From Polyangiaceae bacterium (GTDB taxonomy: Bacteria; Myxococcota_A; Polyangia; Polyangiales; Polyangiaceae), in the NCBI GenBank assembly GCA_023150915.1, contig JAKLKA010000036.1:1-55981 (forward strand): a stretch of DNA of 55,981 nucleotides. The letters are read 5' to 3'. The notes under the pieces are model-generated. The model was not told where the DNA came from. It did not search any database and was given only the letters and a program-made list of their open reading frames with translations. Position 1 is the first letter of the stretch. Each line of letters begins with the position of its first letter. Positions 50,756 to 55,981 of this stretch are shown here, in pieces. The translations under genes and the position numbers were made by a program.

Positions 50756-51204
50756 GCGAGCCCGCCGCCGAAGCGTCGGGTGAAGACGTGCTCTTCGAAG
50801 GCCACCCTGCCCTGGTGCCGAGCCTGGGCGTCCTCTTGCTCTGCATCGTCACCCTGGGCATCGCGCTCGGGGTGCTCTGGGTGCGCACCCGTAGCAAGAG
50901 CTACAAGATCACCAGCCAGCGCATCGTGATCGACATGGGCCTGTTCTCGAAGAAGATGGAGCAGGTCGACCTCTATCGAATCACCGACTACGTGGTCGAG
51001 CGGCCGTTCGGACAGCGCATCATGGGTACCGGCAACCTGGTGCTCGAGGCGATGGACAGCACCAGCCCGGTGCTGCGGCTGGACGCTCTCAAGACCGACG
51101 TGGTGGCGCTGTACGAGAAGCTGCGCGTGGCGACCGAGGCCGCCAAGCAGCGCCGCGGCGTGCGCGTGGTGGACTACGGCGAGCCGGGCGTTCCGATCCC
51201 GTAG
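50752..51204 (+). CDS. PH-domain membrane protein (bPH2/YdbT-like)
   Basis: 150 residues from TTG 50752, overlapping the upstream stop (TTGA). One hydrophobic helix (VPSLGVLLLCIVTLGIALGV, about 20-42) is followed by a bPH2 (DUF304) domain: YKITSQRIVIDMGLFSKKMEQVDLYRITDY, split as strands, then MGTGNLVLEAMDSTSPVLRLDAL. This is the YdbS/YdbT domain pattern (tsqRi...G.f......v.l.ri.d). It probably sits on the inner face of the membrane. Function of the bacterial domain is unclear; co-transcription with a TPR membrane protein suggests an envelope role. Confidence 0.85.
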   Translation: MSEPAAEASGEDVLFEGHPALVPSLGVLLLCIVTLGIALGVLWVRTRSKSYKITSQRIVIDMGLFSKKMEQVDLYRITDYVVERPFGQRIMGTGNLVLEAMDSTSPVLRLDALKTDVVALYEKLRVATEAAKQRRGVRVVDYGEPGVPIP

Positions 51205-51214
51205 AGCGCCCCGC

Positions 51215-54190
51215 TCACGGCGTGTACAGCACGTGCTCGCCGCCCGGCGCGACCGCCGCAGCCTGGACGTCGTCCATCTCGAACGGGACGTCGTGCGACT
51301 CGTTCTTCCGCCAGAGGGCCATCTCGTTGGCGAAGAACGGGCTAGAGAGCGCCAGCACCGAGCCGCCGGGCAGGGCGTTCTTGATCTTGGGGCCGGTCTT
51401 GGTCATCTCGGCCACGAAGCGCTGCACCGGCCCCGAGCCATAGTTGAAGTCGAGCGGTGAGCTCAGGCTCTTCACGATCCCGAAGTTGCAGGCGTCCACG
51501 TTCCACTGGTCGCCGGGCCGCGGGAAGCCGTCGGGGAAGGTCGGGTCCGACAGGCTGGGGACCGAGGCGAACCACAGCGGGTTCAGCGAGCTCAGGCGCA
51601 GGCGATGCACCCTGCCCCAGCGCCAGGCATTGCGATCCGCACCGAAGATCTTGATCTTGACCAGATCGTCCACCGCGTCGAGCAGCGCGATGACCAGCCG
51701 GTCGTCCTTCTTCTCGACCACCCCGGTGGTGCCCATGTCGTCCCAGAGCGCGCTCTGCCCCGAGGCCGCGTCGTAGGTCGCAAGCTTGGTCGGATCTTGC
51801 TCGAGCATGCGGACGAAGCCCTTGACCATGTTGGCGGTCCCGAGGTTGCTCACGTCGGCCGCCTTCATCTCGTCTTCCAATGCGCGGGCGATGGCGCGCA
51901 CCAACCAGGCGTTGAACACCACGGTGGCCTTGGCGGCGAGGGCTTGCTTCGCATCCGTGGAAAGCGAGTCGTCGTCCGCGCTGACGCCCGACGCGGCCTC
52001 GAAGCCGGCCTCGGTGTCCCACTTCTTCAGGGCGTCGAGCAGATCGGCGACGCCGGCTGCCGCGTAGCGTGGATCGGCGACCGCGGCGCTGAGCTCGGGA
52101 TGGGTGCCGGGCGTGGCCTTCTCGGCCTGGGCCTTCTCCAGCGCAGCCACCAGGTGCTTCGACAGCCGCGCCCCCAGCCCGGACTTGTGGTCACCCTGGA
52201 TGCTGGCCATCTCGTCCACGGTCATGCTGCCGGCCTTGGCCGCCAGCCGCTGCTGGATCCGCCCCAGGCGCATGCCTTCGGCGTAGTCCGAGCCGATGTA
52301 GAACGGCTTGCCGTTCGGCAAGAGGTCGTTGGTCGGGTCGTTGTCGTTGGTGGCGCCCACCTGGTCGGTGTTGGCGGTGGCGATCCAGCCCGAGCTCGGG
52401 TTCTTGAGCTTCGGAACGTACTTTTCTTCGAGGAACTTCCCGGTCCACTCGTGCTCGCCCTTCTCGCCGTCGAGCACGAAGGCGGGTAAGGTCCCGGTGA
52501 ACGTTTTCGGGTCCCAGGCCAAGGCCTTGGGGTCGCGGTACGGCAACTTGGCCTGGGCGAACATGAAGACGCTGCCGGTGCTATCGGCGAACATCCAGTT
52601 CTGCGCACCGGTGCCGAACGGCTGCATGGCCACCCGCGCTTCGTCCACGGTCTTGGCCTCGAGCAGCGAGAACGTGGCCTGCAGCTCGCCCGTGACCTGA
52701 TGGCCGGTCCAGCGGATGCTGAGCACGTTCGAGTCGCCGACGGCCGGCTTCACCTTCTTGTCGGCGCCGATCTCGGGCACCACGGGACCATGGTGCGGCA
52801 CGATCAGCACGTCCCAGGTGTAGTCCGGCTGCCCGCCGATCTTGATCGTCTCGGTGACCTTCTGGAACGCGACCTTCTGGCCCTTGAACATCACCCCCGA
52901 GCCGTCGGGCGACACCTTCTCTTTCCACACGTCGGTGACGTCGTAGCCGGCGGTGGTGGCGCCCCAGGCCAGCGTGCGGTTGGTGCCCAGGATGATGCCG
53001 GGGATCCCGGGGAACGCCACGCCGCTGATCTCGAGCGTCGCGCTGGTCTCGCTGCCCACGTAGATGTGCGTGGGCCAGAACGTCATGGGCGAGGTCAGCC
53101 CCAGGTGCGGGTCGTTCGCGACCATGGCGTTGCCGCTCTGGGTCTTTCCGCCGGCCACGGCCCAGTTGTTCGACCCGAAGAACTCGTCGCCGCCCATGAA
53201 GTTCCGCACCCGCTCGACCGAGCGAACGAAGGGCGCGGCCGCCTGGGCCAGCCCCAGGGGCAGCGACGGGGACTTCGCGCCGAGCTTCGGCGTGGCGCCC
53301 GGCCCGGACGCGGCGCCCGGCACGAGCTGAGCGGCTGGGAGCGGGTCGTCCGTGAAGCCCGAGAGCGGCGATGCGGGGTCCAGCGGCTCGAAGCGATACA
53401 CGTCGATCAAGAGCCCCGCGCGGGCCTTGGCCGCTGCGTCGGTGGCGCCGGCGTGGAACACCTTCCGCACCTTCTCGACCTTCTCGCTCGCGCTGATCTC
53501 GCTGTCCCCGTCGTACGAGAGCGCGAAGGTCTGCAGGCGCGCCATGGCCAGCGTGTCGATGGGTGACCAGTCGGTGAAGGCCTCTTTCGGGATGCCGAGC
53601 AGCTCTTCCGGGGGCTTCAGCTTGCCCTGGCGATAGCCGCGGTTCCACTGCGTGATGCCGTCGGCGAAGGCATCGAGCAGCTTCTTGTCTCGGCTGTTCG
53701 GTTCCAGCGCTTCGTACATCGCCTTGGCGGCGCGGTGCAGGCCCACGGTGCGCATGGTGATGTCGTCGTCGATCTGGCCGGCGTCGAGCGAGGCGAACAG
53801 CTCGGCGAGACGGCCCGTGGCCAGCCGCCGGGCCATCTCCAGCTGAAACCCGCGATCGCGCGCCATCAAGAAGCCTTCGGTGCGGACCGCGTCTTCGGTG
53901 GTGCGCGCGTAGATGTGCATCCAGCCGAACTTGTCGCGGACTGCGTTGACCGGCGCAGAGAGCCCAGCCAGGGCCTCGGTGTCGGTGATCGGCACGCGCT
54001 CGCCGAACACGCCCTTGTCGACGCCGCCGTCCCCCGCGCCGCCGCCGCTGCCGGCGCTGCCGCCCACCCCGCCGGTGCCGCCGGTGCTGGACTTGCCGCC
54101 GCCCTCTTCGTCGTCCCCACAACCCCCGAGCGCGACGAGCGGCGAGGCGCACAGCATACCCAACGCGAAACGATGGCGAAGTCGCAACAT
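51215..54190 (-). CDS. Penicillin-acylase family (Ntn hydrolase) lipoprotein
   Basis: 991 residues, longer than typical acylases (750-850). Lipobox LGGC (Cys24), Gly/Ser/Thr linker (30-58), then the alpha chain (FGWMHIYARTTEDAVRTEGF) and the autocatalytic cleavage point GSNNW, with Ser340 as the future N-terminal nucleophile of the beta chain. GNAMVANDPHLGL, LGTNRTLAWG and DVYW-like segments follow, typical of the family. Processing would yield two chains held together and tethered to the membrane. Known members cleave beta-lactam side chains, acyl-homoserine lactones or cyclic lipopeptides, so quorum quenching or antibiotic self-protection is possible. The adjacent gene does not tell which. 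Confidence 0.92.
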   Translation of the reverse strand: MLRLRHRFALGMLCASPLVALGGCGDDEEGGGKSSTGGTGGVGGSAGSGGGAGDGGVDKGVFGERVPITDTEALAGLSAPVNAVRDKFGWMHIYARTTEDAVRTEGFLMARDRGFQLEMARRLATGRLAELFASLDAGQIDDDITMRTVGLHRAAKAMYEALEPNSRDKKLLDAFADGITQWNRGYRQGKLKPPEELLGIPKEAFTDWSPIDTLAMARLQTFALSYDGDSEISASEKVEKVRKVFHAGATDAAAKARAGLLIDVYRFEPLDPASPLSGFTDDPLPAAQLVPGAASGPGATPKLGAKSPSLPLGLAQAAAPFVRSVERVRNFMGGDEFFGSNNWAVAGGKTQSGNAMVANDPHLGLTSPMTFWPTHIYVGSETSATLEISGVAFPGIPGIILGTNRTLAWGATTAGYDVTDVWKEKVSPDGSGVMFKGQKVAFQKVTETIKIGGQPDYTWDVLIVPHHGPVVPEIGADKKVKPAVGDSNVLSIRWTGHQVTGELQATFSLLEAKTVDEARVAMQPFGTGAQNWMFADSTGSVFMFAQAKLPYRDPKALAWDPKTFTGTLPAFVLDGEKGEHEWTGKFLEEKYVPKLKNPSSGWIATANTDQVGATNDNDPTNDLLPNGKPFYIGSDYAEGMRLGRIQQRLAAKAGSMTVDEMASIQGDHKSGLGARLSKHLVAALEKAQAEKATPGTHPELSAAVADPRYAAAGVADLLDALKKWDTEAGFEAASGVSADDDSLSTDAKQALAAKATVVFNAWLVRAIARALEDEMKAADVSNLGTANMVKGFVRMLEQDPTKLATYDAASGQSALWDDMGTTGVVEKKDDRLVIALLDAVDDLVKIKIFGADRNAWRWGRVHRLRLSSLNPLWFASVPSLSDPTFPDGFPRPGDQWNVDACNFGIVKSLSSPLDFNYGSGPVQRFVAEMTKTGPKIKNALPGGSVLALSSPFFANEMALWRKNESHDVPFEMDDVQAAAVAPGGEHVLYTP

Positions 54191-54260
54191 GGCTCCGGTT
54201 TTTGGGTCAACTCGGGCGCGGCGGCAAGGGGCGCGGCCCTGGGCACCCTTCTGCCGGGCT

Positions 54261-54725
54261 TCAGGCCCGCCCGAAGCGTTCCACGCCGAGCCGCGCCAGC
54301 GCGTCGGCGCGCTCGTTCTCGGGGTGCCCGGCGTGACCTTTGACCCAGCGCCACTCGACCCGGTGCTTCCCGATGGCGGCTTCCAGCCGCTGCCACAGGT
54401 CGACGTTCTTCACCGGCTTCTTCGCCGCGGTCTTCCAGCCGCGCGCCTTCCAGTTCGGCAGCCACTCGGTGATGCCGTCTCGCACGTACTTGCTGTCGGT
54501 GTGGATCCGCACGTGCACCGGGCGCTTCAACGTCTCGAGCGCCTGGATTGCCGCCATGAGCTCCATCCGGTTGTTGGTCGTCTCGGGCTCGCCGCCGTGA
54601 AGCTCGCGCTCTTTGCCCCGGAAGCGCAAGAGCGCACCCCAGCCACCCGGCCCGGGGTTCCCCGAGCACGCGCCGTCGGTGAAGATCTCGATGGTGCCGC
54701 CGTCCTCGGCGTCGTCGTTCGGCAT
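54261..54725 (-). CDS. rnhA: Ribonuclease HI
   Basis: 154 residues from ATG 54725. Removes RNA from RNA-DNA hybrids. Catalytic Asp17 ([17 protein letters not shown]), Glu55 (NRMELMAA), Asp77 (HTDSKYV) and Asp141 (ENERAD), with His131 in KGHAGHPEN. Length matches E. coli RnhA (155). An upstream in-frame start would add 19 unlikely residues. It is divergent from the fibro-slime lipoprotein across 112 bases, where I see only a moderate Shine-Dalgarno for the latter. Confidence 0.96.
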   Translation of the reverse strand: MPNDDAEDGGTIEIFTDGACSGNPGPGGWGALLRFRGKERELHGGEPETTNNRMELMAAIQALETLKRPVHVRIHTDSKYVRDGITEWLPNWKARGWKTAAKKPVKNVDLWQRLEAAIGKHRVEWRWVKGHAGHPENERADALARLGVERFGRA

Positions 54726-54837
54726 GAGCCTCGACCCCTTGCCTACCACTCGTCTGCCCCCGCGAGAATGATCCAGCTGCATTGGCCGCCGTGGCCGGGG
54801 CCGATGAAGGCTGATATCCTACGGTCGTGAGGTGCTC

Positions 54838-55692
54838 ATGCGATTGCTGACCCTGTCGATGAGCGCCCTGGCGCTGGTGCTGCTGGCGGGCTGCGGCGGG
54901 GACGACGGCGACGACGTCGCGTCCAACGGCAGCGGCGGGAAGCTGAACATCGGGGGCAACGGCGGCTCGGGCAACGGCGGCGGGTCCGGCGGCGGCATCA
55001 ACGTCGGGGGCGGCGGTTCGGGCGACGGCGGAAGCGCCGCCTCGGGCTCGGGCGGCGACGGCTACTGCGGCAGCAAGCTGACCGGCACCGTCCGCGACTT
55101 CAAGATCGACCACCCGGATTTCGAGTTCACGATCGCCAGCGACCCCGGCATCGTTCAGACCGATCTCGGCGCCGACGGCAAGCCCGTCTACGCCGGCCAG
55201 AGCGGCAACCCGACGACCACCGGCAAGGCGGCCTTCGACCAGTGGTTCAACGACGTGTCCGGGGTGAACCAGAAGACCTTGCTCCCGATCCAGCTCACCA
55301 AGAGCGGCGGGAACGTCTACACCTACACGAACTCGGCCTTCTTTCCCATCGACGGCCAGCTGTGGGGGAACGAAGGCAACCCTCACAATTTCCACTTCAC
55401 CTTCGAGCTTCACACCAAGTTCGTCTACCTGGGCGGCGAGGTCTTCAAGTTCACGGGCGACGACGATCTGTGGGTGTTCGTGAACAAGAAGCTGGCGATC
55501 GATCTGGGTGGCGTGCACGGCGCCATGGACGGGCAGGTCGATCTGGACGCGAAGGCGGGCGAGCTGGGCATCCAGAAGGGGCAGCCCTACCCCTTGGACT
55601 TCTTCTTCGCCGAGCGCCACACCAGCGAGTCGAATTTCCGCATCGACACCACCATTGCGTCGTTCGTCGACTGCGGCCCGATCGTGCAGTAG
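54838..55692 (+). CDS. Fibro-slime domain lipoprotein
   Basis: 284 residues from ATG 54838 (GAGGTG upstream). Lipobox LLAGC (Cys19), a long Gly/Ser/Asn-rich linker (27-73), then the fibro-slime module: an opening TGTVRDFKIDHPDFE, a middle AFFPIDGQLWG, and the hallmark GDDDLWVFVNKKLAIDLGG-VHG with a closing LDFFFAERHTSESNF. The fold is PA14-like and binds carbohydrate, found in Dictyostelium slime proteins and in Fibrobacter. It suggests surface adhesion or polysaccharide binding. A lone Cys in GYCGSK and another in VDCGP may form a disulfide. Confidence 0.93.
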   Translation: MRLLTLSMSALALVLLAGCGGDDGDDVASNGSGGKLNIGGNGGSGNGGGSGGGINVGGGGSGDGGSAASGSGGDGYCGSKLTGTVRDFKIDHPDFEFTIASDPGIVQTDLGADGKPVYAGQSGNPTTTGKAAFDQWFNDVSGVNQKTLLPIQLTKSGGNVYTYTNSAFFPIDGQLWGNEGNPHNFHFTFELHTKFVYLGGEVFKFTGDDDLWVFVNKKLAIDLGGVHGAMDGQVDLDAKAGELGIQKGQPYPLDFFFAERHTSESNFRIDTTIASFVDCGPIVQ

Positions 55693-55702
55693 CCAGCAAA
55701 TC

Positions 55703-55739
55703 GGCCCGTCCGCGAGGGGTTTGGCCCGATTGACGGGCC
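55703..55739. terminator. Hairpin between the two terminal lipoprotein genes
   Basis: GGCCCGTC (55703-55710) pairs with GACGGGCC (55732-55739) over a 21-base loop. Inside, ATCGG (55699-55704) could instead pair with CCGAT (55726-55730), so two structures compete. It lies in the 66-base gap and probably separates the transcripts. Confidence 0.45.
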
Positions 55740-55758
55740 CCGTGGTACCTTTGGTCCG

Positions 55759-55981
55759 ATGAGGACCGTCTATCGCTTGTTCGGGGCGTCGGCAGCCATC
55801 GCGCTGGGCATGGTTGCCTGTACCAACGACTACGACGACTTCGAGTTCAGCGACACCGGCGGCGGGGGCGGCTCCACCAGCGGCGGCGCGGGCGGCTCCA
55901 CCACGGGTGGCAGCGGCGGCGCGGGCGGCGGTAACGGTGGCAGCGGCGGCGCGGTCAGCGGCGGCGGCAGCGGCGGCGCGG
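55759..55981 (+). CDS. Lipoprotein with Gly/Ser/Thr-rich linker, cut by the window end
   Basis: 74 codons are visible from ATG 55759. Signal peptide with lipobox GMVAC (Cys21), an acidic-aromatic stretch (TNDYDDFEFSDTG) and then at least 40 residues of Gly/Ser/Thr repeats (GGST, GGSGG). The functional domain lies beyond the window. The first part is the same design as the other linker lipoproteins here, though the linker is the longest and most regular. Confidence 0.8.
   Translation, partial: MRTVYRLFGASAAIALGMVACTNDYDDFEFSDTGGGGGSTSGGAGGSTTGGSGGAGGGNGGSGGAVSGGGSGGA

Overview
The window reads as chromosomal DNA of a large-genome, very GC-rich myxobacterium (Myxococcota, probably Polyangiales/Sorangium-like). 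This is inferred from content, not from a database match. The signs are near-saturated G/C third codon positions over most of the window, lipoproteins with a long Gly/Ser-rich linker right after the lipobox (7795-9438, 18707-21169, 51215-54190, 54838-55692, 55759-end), two Hanks-type Ser/Thr kinases paired with TPR proteins, a fibro-slime protein, FG-GAP/VCBS repeats and a 3,472-residue TPR protein. No rRNA, tRNA, CRISPR array, IS element or phage block was seen. No stretch longer than about 210 bases lacks a gene.

Layout. 1-3,750 is an accessory-looking patch: debris of broken genes with one copy of a palindromic repeat, a VapBC toxin-antitoxin pair with its operator, and a two-gene unit encoding a signal-less NlpC/P60-type hydrolase and a membrane-anchored protein. 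3,855-5,470 holds a 32-codon reading frame, a strong intrinsic terminator and a MATE exporter, arranged like a transcription attenuator. 5,473-10,788 holds a lipoprotein, a TauE/SafE exporter divergent from a LysR regulator, a pair of inverted palindromic repeats, a zinc metalloprotease lipoprotein and a C69 dipeptidase.

10,831-17,931 is the most interesting block. A tightly overlapping operon carries an Rrf2 regulator, cysK, an E1-like adenylyltransferase, a CysO/ThiS-type sulfur carrier, a 92-residue E1 fragment, cysM and a JAMM protease, followed by two exported proteins built from a cysteine-bracketed repeat. The cysteine genes should form a protein-thiocarboxylate route: E1 adenylates CysO, CysO receives sulfide, CysM adds the sulfur to an activated serine, and the JAMM protease releases cysteine. 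Two features look new to me. The E1 lacks the N-terminal Arg-Gln helix that E1 dimers exchange, and the 92-residue neighbour carries exactly that helix. The Rrf2 protein ends in Tyr-Val-Ile, like the serine acetyltransferase tails that plug the CysK active site, and its gene overlaps cysK.

18,119-34,200 is mostly core and envelope functions: a CD225/dispanin protein, an FG-GAP lipoprotein, a kinase-TPR operon, an alpha/beta hydrolase with an iron-type alcohol dehydrogenase, a UvrD/PcrA/Rep helicase, an SDR, a CPBP protease, a MenA-like prenyltransferase, a CcmH variant, a DUF4920-like lipoprotein, PssA, a LysM-hydrolase and a small zinc protein. 34,235-48,238 is a long same-strand run: YgiQ radical SAM, FHA-GGDEF cyclase, upp and the giant TPR gene. 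48,303-55,981 holds a second kinase divergent from a TPR protein around a palindrome, a PH-domain membrane protein, a penicillin-acylase-family lipoprotein, RNase HI, a fibro-slime lipoprotein and the start of another lipoprotein cut by the window edge.
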